Part shown: positions 7,645 to 16,117 of the stretch, one piece after another | How positions within the stretch are numbered: the stretch's first letter is position 1 | How the letters are laid out: each line of letters starts with the position of its first letter | Source of the DNA: Myroides odoratimimus | GTDB lineage: Bacteria > Bacteroidota > Bacteroidia > Flavobacteriales > Flavobacteriaceae | Reading direction: 5' to 3' | Assembly (NCBI RefSeq): GCF_001485415.1 | Contig: NZ_BCMQ01000002.1 | Location: forward strand, 186,001-250,000 | DNA: 64,000 nucleotides | The notes under the pieces: model-generated | The model's database searches: none | What the model was told of the DNA's origin: nothing | Seen by the model: the letters and a program-made list of their open reading frames with translations, nothing else | Position numbers and translations under genes: made by a program

Positions 7645-8232
7645 ATGAAGGTAGGGTTGTATTTTGGAACATTTAATCCTATTCATATCGGTCATATAGT
7701 TATTGCTAACCATATGGTGCAGTACACTGACCTAGATGAAGTATGGATGGTGGTAACTCCTCATAGTCCTTTAAAGAAAAAGAAGGGGTTGCTAGAGGAT
7801 TTTCATAGGATACATATGGTTAATTTGGCTACGGCTGATTATGATTATATCAAGCCTTCTGACGTAGAGTTTAATTTGCCACAGCCTAATTATACCGTGA
7901 ATACGATGGCACATTTACATGAGCGTTATCCTAAACACGAATTTAGTTTATTAATGGGACAAGACAATTTAGATAGTCTGCCTAAGTGGAAGAACTACGA
8001 GGTGCTATTAGAGCGTTATCCTATTTATGTATATCCTCGTATATTCAGTGGCAAAGAGGAGGCTAATCCTCTTCTAGCTCACCCTAATATACACCTAGTA
8101 GAGAATGCACCAATCATGGAGATATCTGCTACGTTTATTAGAGACTCCATTAAAGAGGGTAAGAATATTATGCCTCTACTTGATAAAGAAGTGTGGAAGT
8201 ATATAGACCACAACTTGTTTTATAAGAAATAA
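7645..8232 (+). CDS. nadD: nicotinate-nucleotide adenylyltransferase
   Basis: A 195-residue NadD, transferring AMP from ATP to nicotinate mononucleotide in NAD synthesis. It shows the nucleotidyltransferase motif GTFNPIHIGH (about 8-17) and the second motif ISATFIRDSIKEG (about 152-164; the usual ISSTxIR form with Ala for Ser). It ends HNLFYKK, with a strong terminator 22 bp further on. Confidence 0.95.
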   Translation: MKVGLYFGTFNPIHIGHIVIANHMVQYTDLDEVWMVVTPHSPLKKKKGLLEDFHRIHMVNLATADYDYIKPSDVEFNLPQPNYTVNTMAHLHERYPKHEFSLLMGQDNLDSLPKWKNYEVLLERYPIYVYPRIFSGKEEANPLLAHPNIHLVENAPIMEISATFIRDSIKEGKNIMPLLDKEVWKYIDHNLFYKK

Positions 8233-8251
8233 TTAAATAGAATTTAATACT

Positions 8252-8282
8252 ATAAAAGGAATGCATATGCATTCCTTTTTTT
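8252..8282 (+). terminator. intrinsic terminator after nadD
   Basis: Perfect palindromic stem AAAAGGAATGCATATGCATTCCTTTT followed by a T-run. Confidence 0.88.
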
Positions 8283-8309
8283 AATTTTATAAGATAAAAG
8301 AAAGTAGTT

Positions 8310-9467
8310 ATGTTGAATTTTGAATTATATAACCCTACTCGTTTATTGTACGGGAAAGGACAGATAGGTGAGATAGCTAATCTAATCGATAAAAAAAGTA
8401 AAGTACTAGTCGTATACGGTGGAGGTAGTATTAAGAAGAATGGTGTTTATGATCAAGTGATAAAGGCTTTAGAAGGGTATGAAGTAGTTGAGTTTTCGGG
8501 AGTAGAACCTAATCCTCGATATGAGACATTAGTGAAAGCTGTTGATTTGATTAAGAATGAAAAGGTTGACTTTATCTTAGGTGTAGGAGGAGGAAGTGTG
8601 ATAGATGGGGTTAAGTTTATATCTGCAGCTGTGTACTATGAAGGAGATACTATAGATATTATTCAGAAAAAACTAAATGTAAACTGGAAGGCTATGCCTT
8701 ATGGTGCGATACTGACATTACCTGCTACAGGTAGTGAGATGAACTGTGGTGCTGTGGTAACAATAGAGGCTACACAAGAGAAACTATCATTCTCAGGAGA
8801 GGTATTATATCCTGTGTTCTCTGTATGTGATCCTACTGTGATTGCTTCTTTGCCTGTGAAGCAGATTGCTAATGGTATAACAGATGCATTCGTCCATGTG
8901 TTAGAACAGTATATTACCTTTCCTCAAGGTGCACCTTTACAAGATAGGTTTGCGGAGAGTATCCTACAGACCTTAATAGAAATAGCCCCTAAGATACTAA
9001 AGGATCCTACTGATTATGATGCGGCGATGAACTATATGTGGTGCTGTACGATGGCTCTAAATGGGTTAATATCAAAAGGAGTAAAAGAAGATTGGGTGAC
9101 ACATGCTATTGGTCATGAATTAACTGTGTTATATGGTATAGATCACGGACGTACATTAGCTATTATTGGCCCTAATCTATATAGTGTGATGTTCGATACG
9201 AAGAAAGAGAAATTAGCGCAGTTCGGTAGACGAGTATTTACTCTAGAAGGGAGTGATGATGAGGTAGCTAGACTGGCTATAGAGCGTATGATAGCGTTCT
9301 TTCATTCTCTAGGAGTTGCTACTAAACTGAGTGATTATACTGAAGATGGTGAGAAGGCTGTAGAGTGGATTGCAGAACGATTTAATGAAAGAGGATGGCT
9401 AGCAATGGGAGAAAATAAAAATATAACAATTGACAAAGTAAGAGAAATAGTCAAACTAAGTTTATAA
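8310..9467 (+). CDS. iron-containing alcohol dehydrogenase (YqhD/BdhA type)
   Basis: A 385-residue group III alcohol dehydrogenase. A GGGSVIDGVKFI stretch (about 92-103) forms the dinucleotide loop; metal ligands are expected in the Asp and His of NGITDAFVHVLEQY (about 191-204) and the His pair of HAIGHELTVLYGIDHGRT (about 265-282). It is closest in form to NADPH-dependent butanol/aldehyde reductases such as E. coli YqhD, which detoxify short aldehydes. It lies just after the nadD terminator and has its own terminator, so it is likely transcribed alone. Confidence 0.9.
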   Translation: MLNFELYNPTRLLYGKGQIGEIANLIDKKSKVLVVYGGGSIKKNGVYDQVIKALEGYEVVEFSGVEPNPRYETLVKAVDLIKNEKVDFILGVGGGSVIDGVKFISAAVYYEGDTIDIIQKKLNVNWKAMPYGAILTLPATGSEMNCGAVVTIEATQEKLSFSGEVLYPVFSVCDPTVIASLPVKQIANGITDAFVHVLEQYITFPQGAPLQDRFAESILQTLIEIAPKILKDPTDYDAAMNYMWCCTMALNGLISKGVKEDWVTHAIGHELTVLYGIDHGRTLAIIGPNLYSVMFDTKKEKLAQFGRRVFTLEGSDDEVARLAIERMIAFFHSLGVATKLSDYTEDGEKAVEWIAERFNERGWLAMGENKNITIDKVREIVKLSL

Positions 9468-9476
9468 TTCTATAGA

Positions 9477-9517
9477 GAAGCACATTTACTGTAATGGTGA
9501 ATGTGCTTTTGTTTTTT
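9477..9517 (+). terminator. intrinsic terminator after the alcohol dehydrogenase gene
   Basis: AAGCACATTTAC pairs with GTGAATGTGCTT (one G-T pair) around a short loop, followed by TTTTGTTTTTTT. Confidence 0.82.
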
Positions 9518-9744
9518 TATGTTTAAAGGAGTTGATAATTAGCAGTATATCTTATATACTGTTAATTTAATCTAAAATCGGTCACGGAATGTGAAGGTAT
9601 ATGCTTTGTTTTTAATTAAACTAAAATGCGAATATGTAAATAAAAGTGTTTTTTATCGGCTTGTTTCTGAGTTAAACTTAGATTTATTTCAATATTTGTT
9701 GAATAAATGATGTGTTTTTTCAGCTTAAGCTATTGTTGTTCTAA
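9518..9744. other. AT-rich spacer upstream of gpsA
   Basis: Part of the 329-bp gap between the alcohol dehydrogenase and gpsA genes. Aside from the terminator at its left and promoter at its right I see no gene or fold. Confidence 0.45.
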
Positions 9745-9775
9745 TTGTTTGCAATGTGTTTTTTACTTACTTTTG
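9745..9775 (+). promoter_or_regulatory. gpsA promoter: TTG-N20-TACTTTTG
   Basis: A -33 TTG (9745-9747) and an exact -7 TACTTTTG (9768-9775) are separated by 20 bp, the canonical Bacteroidetes spacing. Start near 9782, so the leader is about 15 bases. Confidence 0.6.
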
Positions 9776-9796
9776 ACCAACTAATAAATTTAGTGT

Positions 9797-10792
9797 ATGA
9801 ATGAATATCCGAAAATTGCAGTTATAGGTGGTGGGAGCTGGGCTACTGCTATAGTAAAAATGTTGAGCGAAAACCTAACTGAGATTGCTTGGTATATGCG
9901 TAACGAATCTGCATTAGAAGAGATAAAAGTTAATTATCACAATCCTAATTACCTAAGTTCTGTAGAATTTGATGTAGAACAATTAAGGTTGACGAATGAT
10001 ATTAACAAGGCAATCTCTTATGCGGATTATGTAATCTTCGCTATTCCGTCTGCGTTCTTGTCACAGGAGATGAGTAGACTACATGTTAGCCTAGAAGGGA
10101 AAGTTATTGTATCTGCGATTAAAGGGATTATCCCTGAGACGAGTCTTATCGTAGGAGAGCACTTCCATCAAACTTATAATGTACCATACGAGAACATTGC
10201 AGTAATCACTGGGCCATGTCATGCTGAAGAGGTGGCACTAGAACGTCTATCTTATTTAACGATTGCTTGTCAAACAGAAGAGTATGCTAAGACAATATCT
10301 AACTGTGTAAGCAGTCATTATATCAAAGCGAAAACAACGGATGATATTATCGGTACAGAGTATGCAGCAGTATTAAAGAATATCTATGCTGTAGCATGTG
10401 GTATCGCTCATGGTCTTGGCTATGGAGATAACTTCCAAGCTCTACTGATGAGTAATGCTATCCGTGAGATGAAGAAGTTCATTAAGAAAGTGCATAGAAT
10501 GAAACGTAATATTAATAACTCTGCCTATTTAGGAGATTTATTAGTAACAGGATATTCTCTGTTCTCTCGTAACCGTATGTTTGGTAATATGATAGGTAAG
10601 GGATATACTGTAAAGTCAGCTCAAATGGAAATGAATATGATCGCAGAAGGGTACTATGCTTCTAAGAGTGCTTATGAACTAAATAAGCAATATGGTGCTA
10701 AGACTCCGATAATCAATGCAGTATATGATATTTTATACAATGGAAAGGATCCTAAAAAGGTATTCAGAAAACTTACTGAGAAATTAGATTAA
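9797..10792 (+). CDS. gpsA: glycerol-3-phosphate dehydrogenase [NAD(P)+]
   Basis: A 331-residue GpsA that reduces dihydroxyacetone phosphate to sn-glycerol 3-phosphate for phospholipids. The Rossmann loop IGGGSWATA is at about 10-18, an AIPSAFL segment at about 83-89, SAIKGI at about 112-117, the catalytic lysine region in TEYAAVLKNIYAVACGIAHGLG at about 195-216, and SRNRMFG at about 256-262. The usual motif G-x-G-x-x-(G/A) is here GGGSWA, normal for the family. Monocistronic between its own promoter and terminator. Confidence 0.95.
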   Translation: MNEYPKIAVIGGGSWATAIVKMLSENLTEIAWYMRNESALEEIKVNYHNPNYLSSVEFDVEQLRLTNDINKAISYADYVIFAIPSAFLSQEMSRLHVSLEGKVIVSAIKGIIPETSLIVGEHFHQTYNVPYENIAVITGPCHAEEVALERLSYLTIACQTEEYAKTISNCVSSHYIKAKTTDDIIGTEYAAVLKNIYAVACGIAHGLGYGDNFQALLMSNAIREMKKFIKKVHRMKRNINNSAYLGDLLVTGYSLFSRNRMFGNMIGKGYTVKSAQMEMNMIAEGYYASKSAYELNKQYGAKTPIINAVYDILYNGKDPKKVFRKLTEKLD

Positions 10793-10839
10793 AAAAAATA
10801 TAGATTTAGCCGTGTTTAGGTTTTATTCTAAAAATGTAA

Positions 10840-10875
10840 AATAACTTATTGTTTTTCAATAAGTTATTTTTTTTA
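10840..10875 (+). terminator. intrinsic terminator after gpsA
   Basis: AATAACTTATTG and CAATAAGTTATT form a 12-bp stem with a TTTTT loop, followed by a long T-run. Confidence 0.87.
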
Positions 10876-10943
10876 GCTGTAATTTTGAGATACAAAAGTT
10901 TGTTTGTAATTTGTTGATTTAATGTTAGTTAAGGAGTGTTCTC

Positions 10944-10971
10944 TTGGGGGAGATTATTCCATTTAGTTTTG
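10944..10971 (+). promoter_or_regulatory. terC promoter: TTG-N17-TAGTTTTG
   Basis: A TTG at 10944-10946 and an exact TAnnTTTG (TAGTTTTG, 10964-10971) at 17-bp spacing. Start is near 10978, only about 13 bases before the ATG, so there is no room for an mRNA riboswitch downstream of it. Confidence 0.6.
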
Positions 10972-10990
10972 TCAAGTAAAAAATTAAAAG

Positions 10991-11971
10991 ATGGATCATT
11001 TAATCAATCACCCTGCTTTATTAGGGGTATTTGGAGTAGTCGTTGTTATTATGCTACTTTTAGACTTAGGAGTGTTTAATAAACACAGTCACACTGTATC
11101 AACAAAAGAAGCACTGATCTGGACAGCTGTGTGGATAGGCTTAGCAATGTGTTTTAGTGGAGTTATTTATTATTACCTCGACTTCGAAAACTTTGCAAGG
11201 TTTCAATCAGCTTATTGGATAGAGAAAGCATTATCAGTAGATAATCTATTTGTATTTATATTGGTGTTCACCTTTTTTAAGGTTCCAAAAGAGTTACACC
11301 ACAGAGTGTTATTCTGGGGGATTTTAGGAGCTTTAGTCTTTAGAGCTATCTTCATTTTTGCGGGTGTAGAGATTATTAATCATACATATCTACCTGCGAT
11401 GGAAGTATTTGGTAGAACAGTAGAGATTAATGTGGTATTGACCATATTTGGTATCTTCTTGTTGATTTCGGGTATTAAGTCTTGGTTTGCAAAAGAGGAA
11501 CACGATGAGAATGAAGACTTATCTAAGAATTTTGCTGTACGTATGGTGCATAAGTTCTTTAAGGTAAGTGATGAGTATGATGGAGAGAAGTTCTTTACAG
11601 TTAAGAATGGAGTGCGTATGGTGACGCCATTATTCGTAGCATTAATGGTGATAGAGTTCACAGACGTGATCTTTGCAGTAGATAGTATACCTGCTATTTT
11701 TGCTATCGCACCAGATGATCCATTTATCTTATATACATCTAATATCTTTGCGATCTTAGGATTGAGATCATTATACTTCTTATTAGCTAACTTTATGGAT
11801 AGATTCTCTAAGTTAAAATATGGTTTAGCTATTATCTTATCTTTTATTGGAATCAAGATGATAGTATCGCCATTCTACCATGTAGAATCATTAGTGTCAT
11901 TAAGTATTATAGGAGGTGTATTAGTACTATCAGTGGTAGCATCATTTATGTTTCCTCCTAAAAAGGATTAA
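10991..11971 (+). CDS. TerC/Alx family integral membrane protein
   Basis: A 326-residue TerC family protein with eight or nine predicted TM helices. The family hallmarks are present: LLDLGVFNK with the membrane acidic residue (about 24-32), the conserved EKALSVDNLFVFILVF block (about 80-95), and the second half repeat VIEFTDVIFAVDSIPAIFAI (about 220-239). Relatives export Mn2+ (Alx, MntP-like function during metal loading of secreted enzymes) or confer tellurite resistance. No tellurite operon surrounds it, so metal homeostasis is the better guess. Start is fixed by the strong promoter only 20 bp upstream. Confidence 0.88.
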   Translation: MDHLINHPALLGVFGVVVVIMLLLDLGVFNKHSHTVSTKEALIWTAVWIGLAMCFSGVIYYYLDFENFARFQSAYWIEKALSVDNLFVFILVFTFFKVPKELHHRVLFWGILGALVFRAIFIFAGVEIINHTYLPAMEVFGRTVEINVVLTIFGIFLLISGIKSWFAKEEHDENEDLSKNFAVRMVHKFFKVSDEYDGEKFFTVKNGVRMVTPLFVALMVIEFTDVIFAVDSIPAIFAIAPDDPFILYTSNIFAILGLRSLYFLLANFMDRFSKLKYGLAIILSFIGIKMIVSPFYHVESLVSLSIIGGVLVLSVVASFMFPPKKD

Positions 11972-11993
11972 TAAAAGTATATCAAATATATAA

Positions 11994-12027
11994 TAAGAAA
12001 GCCCTTCTAACAGAAGGGCTTTCTTAT
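11994..12027. terminator. bidirectional terminator
   Basis: AAGAAAGCCCTTCT and AGAAGGGCTTTCTT form a perfect 14-bp stem with a short loop between the convergent terC and cytochrome genes. A/T tracts flank it on both sides. Confidence 0.87.
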
Positions 12028-12046
12028 ATCTTATCAATAGTGACAT

Positions 12047-12478
12047 CTATAGTTTTAAAGACTGTGAAGGTTTAGTAGTACCTCTATGACACATAGCACA
12101 TGATACTACATCAATAGTCTCTGGTTTCGGGTGATTCTGCCAATTAAAGTTCTCAGCATTGATCTTTTGAGTCATTGTGATCATGTGTCGAGCGAACTCT
12201 TTTTCTTTTTTTGTATCTGCAGCGAAGTCTAGTTTATCTGTTCCTTCTACTGTAGTGTGACAGTATCCACATTTCACTCCTAATGCATCATTATAGCCTC
12301 TCATTAGTCCTTTAAGGCTGTCATTAGAAATATCTTTTGGCAATACCTTTAAGTTTTTCCATTCTGTGTCTCCTGCTTTACTTTCTGTTACAAGTGTTGA
12401 CGAACTAAAAGCAAATAATGTTACTAATACACCTAAACTGCATAAAATGCTCAATACGTTTTTAATTTTCATAATCAT
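12047..12478 (-). CDS. periplasmic dihaem c-type cytochrome
   Basis: A 143-residue exported cytochrome. The N-terminus has a signal sequence (MIMKIKNVLS then a hydrophobic core to about residue 27, possibly uncleaved). Two haem c sites are visible, CGYCH (Cys70, Cys73, His74) and CAMCH (Cys127, Cys130, His131). The spacing and MRGYNDALGVKCGYCH lead-in match the family related to the photosynthetic reaction-centre cytochrome subunit, common in non-phototrophic Bacteroidetes. An electron-carrier role is expected but the partner is unknown, since no oxidase or reductase gene is adjacent. An alternative start is the ATG at 12472. Confidence 0.82.
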   Translation of the reverse strand: MIMKIKNVLSILCSLGVLVTLFAFSSSTLVTESKAGDTEWKNLKVLPKDISNDSLKGLMRGYNDALGVKCGYCHTTVEGTDKLDFAADTKKEKEFARHMITMTQKINAENFNWQNHPKPETIDVVSCAMCHRGTTKPSQSLKL

Positions 12479-12564
12479 CTATTTTTTAAGTTGTGCTTAC
12501 CAAATTAAGCAAACTAACATTTGGATTGATTATAAATTAAGGTATTGATAGATAGGAGAATAAA

Positions 12565-12972
12565 TTATTTTGCTAATATCCCTTTTTTAGTAGTAAATGG
12601 CAATGTCTGTAAATGTGCATCTCCTAGAGAGTCCTGAATGAAGGTATATGTCTTATCATATAATTTACCTCCTTGGAAGAAAGTAAGCATAAATGAATTA
12701 CTCAGTTTAAAAACAGATTCATCTAACAATTCTATTTTTACACTTTCTTTTGGAGCAAGAGATTTGAATGCATGTCTAAATACTCCTGTACCTCTTACTT
12801 CACCATCTATCTCACCTATCGCTTGTGATACTACTAGGATAGCTTCCATTTCTTGATCTGAGTTATTGAATAGATATGCGTACCAAGAGTCTGCTAAGAA
12901 TTCTTCGTTATATTCTTTTATGATTGCAATCTCTATATCTTTTACTACTGGAATCTCTATGTCTTTTTTCAT
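12565..12972 (-). CDS. conserved small protein of unknown function
   Basis: A 135-residue soluble protein with no signal peptide. It starts MKKDIEIPVVKDIEIAI and contains an alternating strand pattern with SWYAYLFNNSDQEME (about 30-44) and KSLAPKESVKIELLDESVF, suggesting a small beta-sandwich of about seven strands. I do not recognise a function. The frame is open to 13026, but an exact minus-strand -7 box lies at 12990-12997, which would put the longer start upstream of transcription; 12972 is therefore preferred. It is followed by the cytochrome c gene on the same strand (86 bp gap). Confidence 0.7.
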   Translation of the reverse strand: MKKDIEIPVVKDIEIAIIKEYNEEFLADSWYAYLFNNSDQEMEAILVVSQAIGEIDGEVRGTGVFRHAFKSLAPKESVKIELLDESVFKLSNSFMLTFFQGGKLYDKTYTFIQDSLGDAHLQTLPFTTKKGILAK

Positions 12973-12989
12973 TGTATTAATATTTTGGG

Positions 12990-12997
12990 CAAAGATA
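12990..12997 (-). promoter_or_regulatory. -7 box (TATCTTTG on the minus strand)
   Basis: CAAAGATA on the + strand is TATCTTTG on the minus strand, an exact TAnnTTTG. Start near 12983, about 11 bases before the preferred ATG at 12972. This box decides the start of the unknown small protein. Confidence 0.5.
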
Positions 12998-13224
12998 AAT
13001 GATTTTGTCCTAAATATCGTAGTCATTGAAGTGAGGTAGAGTTGGTTTACTATTGTAGTATAAATAAGTGGTTAAGTGTTAATTTTTAGGATAATTATAT
13101 GTTTTTTGCTTATGTGTTTCTGTGTTGATTTTAATAATAAAGTGGTTAATTTAAAATAATGCTGTTTTAGTTGTAACGAAATACCTAAATAGAGTACTAA
13201 TTGTTATAATAAATATTTATAGCA

Positions 13225-14700
13225 ATGCGTAAGTTGTTTGTTTTTTTAGAAAAGAAAAGATTGTCTCGAAGCAATGATAAGACCATGAATACGATATTGG
13301 TTGTCTTTAAGTGGATAGCGATAGTGTATTTTGGTTTACTGTTTTTGGTAATGGGGATGAGTGGCTTCTTTATTATCGAAGATATGAATCTAGGTATGGG
13401 ATCACCTATACAGGTGATTAGTAGGTTTTGGATGTATTATATGGTGATGGAGATGTTTATGAGATTTACACTTCAGAAGTTGCCGACTGCTACTATAAAA
13501 CCGTTGCTCGTACTGCCTTTCCCAAAGATTAAGATCGTGAACTTCTACATAGGAAGTTCATTCATCAGTGCGTTTAACTTTATTCAGTTACTATTTATTC
13601 TTCCATTTGCGATAGTTAGTATGGTACAGGGATATTCAGTTCTAGGAGTTATTGCTTGGATGATAGCTGTCTATTTATGTGTGTGTACGATGCACTTTGT
13701 CAATATACTGATAGAATCTTATAAATCTGTTTTTATAGCTGTTATAGTCGTATTCGGATTATTAGCCGCGATTCAGTATTACCAATTATTTGACAGTACT
13801 TTATACACACAGCACTTACTGTATAGTGTGTATGAATATCCTGCATTAGTATTAGTCTATGGTGGAGTGTTGTGGTTAGCTATTAAGATGACCGTGCGTT
13901 ACTACGTTAAGAATATGTATATGGATGATCTATTAAAGGTTAAAGTAGAAGTAGCTACTACACGTGAGATGAAATGGTTAGATGGATTTGGGACGTATGC
14001 TTCTTTTCTTAAGAATGATTTGCGACTGATCACTCGAAATAAAAGAGCACGTACTACGGTGCTTATGAGCGTATTATTTATGTTCTACGGTTTCCTTATA
14101 CTTCGTCCAACAGAAATGGGAGGGTATCCGACCTTTATGTTAATCTTCGTTGCCTTCTTTGTATCAGGTGGTTTCCTAATGATGTTTGGACAGTATGTGC
14201 CTAGTTGGGATTCTTCTTATTACTCTTTTATGATGACTCAGAATATCACGTATAAGAATTATTTAAAGTCTAAATGGTTAATTATTGCGTTGGGAACTGG
14301 CGTGTCTATGTTGGCGGCGGTATTGTATATCTGGACGAGTATGGATCTAGTGTATTTAATCATTGCGAATGGAGTGTTTAATATTGGTATCAATGGTTAT
14401 ATCGTATTATGGGGAGGTGCTTATCTAAAAAGCCCTGTCGACTTAACAGCGAATAAGAATGTATTTGCAGATAAGAATGCATTTAACCTTAGGGTGATGC
14501 TGATCTCGCTACCTAAGCTCTTTTTGCCTATTCTAATCTATTATATCGGGTTTTGGGTATATGGTTTTTGGGGAGGATTTACCTTGTTAACTGGAATAGG
14601 GATCATAGGAATGTTCTTCCAAAATCAAGTGTTTAAGTACATAGAGAAAATTTATAAACAAGAAAAATATAGCACAATAGAGGCTTTTAAATCTAAGTAA
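13225..14700 (+). CDS. DUF5687 family ABC-type membrane protein
   Basis: A 491-residue polytopic membrane protein with about ten to twelve hydrophobic segments. It has the DUF5687 character: a short charged N-terminus (FLEKKRLSRSND), an early block ending RFWMYYMVMEMFMRFTLQKLP (about 70-90) and an RLITRNKRARTTVLM stretch about 270-284 at the start of the second half. It stands directly before an ABC ATPase (1-bp gap), so it is the permease of a two-gene ABC exporter. The substrate is unknown. Known only in Bacteroidetes as far as I recall. Confidence 0.85.
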   Translation: MRKLFVFLEKKRLSRSNDKTMNTILVVFKWIAIVYFGLLFLVMGMSGFFIIEDMNLGMGSPIQVISRFWMYYMVMEMFMRFTLQKLPTATIKPLLVLPFPKIKIVNFYIGSSFISAFNFIQLLFILPFAIVSMVQGYSVLGVIAWMIAVYLCVCTMHFVNILIESYKSVFIAVIVVFGLLAAIQYYQLFDSTLYTQHLLYSVYEYPALVLVYGGVLWLAIKMTVRYYVKNMYMDDLLKVKVEVATTREMKWLDGFGTYASFLKNDLRLITRNKRARTTVLMSVLFMFYGFLILRPTEMGGYPTFMLIFVAFFVSGGFLMMFGQYVPSWDSSYYSFMMTQNITYKNYLKSKWLIIALGTGVSMLAAVLYIWTSMDLVYLIIANGVFNIGINGYIVLWGGAYLKSPVDLTANKNVFADKNAFNLRVMLISLPKLFLPILIYYIGFWVYGFWGGFTLLTGIGIIGMFFQNQVFKYIEKIYKQEKYSTIEAFKSK

Positions 14701-14701
14701 T

Positions 14702-15397
14702 ATGATAGTAGTAAATAATTTAGTAAAGTCTTATGGTCAACAGACTGTTTTAAATATACCTAGTTTAGAAATAACAAAAGGACAAAGTGTTGGATTGGTT
14801 GGGAATAATGGAGCTGGTAAAACGACCTTTTTTAGCCTTCTATTAGATCTAATCAAACCTACTCAAGGGAGCATTTCTAATAAAGGGAATGTAGTTAATG
14901 AAAATGAGGAATGGAAAAAGTATACAGGATCATTCTTCGATGATTCTTTCTTAATCGGGTACCTGACACCTGAGGAGTACTTTTATTTCGTAGGAGAACT
15001 AAGAGGGATGTCACGTACAGAGATAGAGAGTTTTCTAAATGAATATGTAAGTTTCTTCAATGGAGAAGTACTGAATCAACGTAAATATTTGCGTGATTTC
15101 TCTAAGGGTAATCAAAAGAAGGTAGGTATTATAGCTGCCTTTATGGGAAAACCAGAGTTAGTTATCTTAGACGAACCTTTTGCTAATCTGGATCCGACTA
15201 CACAGCTGAGATTAAAAGAATTGGTAAAGCAAAAGATGAAAGATAGAGAGATCACGATTATTATATCGAGTCATGATCTTCAACATACTTATGAGGTGTC
15301 TGATCGAGTGATCGCCTTAGAAAAAGGACAAATCATGAAAGATGTCTTGACGCAGGATATCACATTTGATGCATTAGAAGAGTTCTTTCAGGTATGA
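14702..15397 (+). CDS. ABC transporter ATP-binding protein
   Basis: A 231-residue ABC ATPase. Walker A is GNNGAGKTT (about 34-42), the signature is FSKGNQKKVG (about 135-144, the variant seen in CcmA-like exporters rather than LSGGQ), Walker B LVILDEPFANLD (about 154-165) and the switch histidine in SSHDLQHT (about 188-195). It starts 1 bp after the permease stop, so the pair forms one transporter. No clear terminator directly follows. Confidence 0.92.
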   Translation: MIVVNNLVKSYGQQTVLNIPSLEITKGQSVGLVGNNGAGKTTFFSLLLDLIKPTQGSISNKGNVVNENEEWKKYTGSFFDDSFLIGYLTPEEYFYFVGELRGMSRTEIESFLNEYVSFFNGEVLNQRKYLRDFSKGNQKKVGIIAAFMGKPELVILDEPFANLDPTTQLRLKELVKQKMKDREITIIISSHDLQHTYEVSDRVIALEKGQIMKDVLTQDITFDALEEFFQV

Positions 15398-16117
15398 TAG
15401 AATGCATTTCTTTTTCATTTCAGTTTGATTACAATGGCTTTATGCATGATGGTATAATGAGATTGTTTTAGATTGAGGGGATTAGGTTAAAATAAAGATA
15501 GAAATATTAATAGATGAGCTTCGATTTCGTTATGGATGAATAAGAGGAGAGCGTTTCGCTTGCACTTCTTAGGGGATTGCTAGGAGTTTTCTAGGGGTTT
15601 TCTTGCCTAGAAGGTGCTTTTCTCGAAGAAAGGTGCAAGAAACCCTCAAGGAATCCCCTAGTAAATCAGTATCAAAATACCTTTGGTTTATAAATAGACA
15701 GTGATAAAGACTAGATTTAGTTTGAGTTTTTTTTGCTTATTGTGTGAATTCAAAAAACTCATTATTAATCGAACGAAAAAGGAGAATATTACTTAATTGG
15801 TTAGTTAGCGGGACTCTAGTGAATCTATTTTGCTAGAGTTTTGTGTTTATAGTTATTGCCTAAGATTCCCAAGAAGTAGAATAATAGAAAATATAGGATA
15901 TTGTGAATGTTTTAGTGATATGTGGTTAGATTTCTATAGGATGCTATAAATTGACTGAGATATTGCGATAAGTAGTGTAAATTACTTTTATAGGTTTTGT
16001 TTCTGTAGAACTTTAAAAACTTTTAAAATACTGTAGAAGTATTACTAAAAGTAATGTATTTTTACGTTTTGTTATATACTAAAATAGTGAATTTGTAGTT
16101 TTTAAGTAAAGCTCATT
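15398..16117. other. 720-bp spacer with structured elements
   Basis: No credible protein gene. It contains a long imperfect hairpin element at 15559-15660 and a smaller hairpin at 15813-15839 (ACTCTAG with CTAGAGT, then TTTTG), which might act as a weak terminator. A near-consensus -7 box TGAATTTG at 16088-16095 probably serves sprE. The rest is AT-rich with no visible feature. Confidence 0.5.
15559..15660. repeat. long nested inverted-repeat element in a spacer
   Basis: Three nested arms can be read: TAGGGGATT (15570-15578) with AATCCCCTA (15652-15660), GGGTTTTCTTG (15595-15605) with CAAGAAACCC (15636-15645, one bulge), and an inner CTTTTCTCGAAGAAAG hairpin. A further CTTGCAC (15559-15565) can pair with GTGCAAG (15633-15639) as an alternative. 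It is more G-rich than its surroundings. It could be a dispersed palindromic repeat or a structured RNA; only one copy is seen in the window. Confidence 0.5.

Noticed and set aside
10876-10990. Manganese (yybP-ykoY) riboswitch before the TerC gene
   Set aside because: The promoter TTG-N17-TAGTTTTG places transcription start about 13 bases before the ATG, leaving no room, and the core motifs are not visible.
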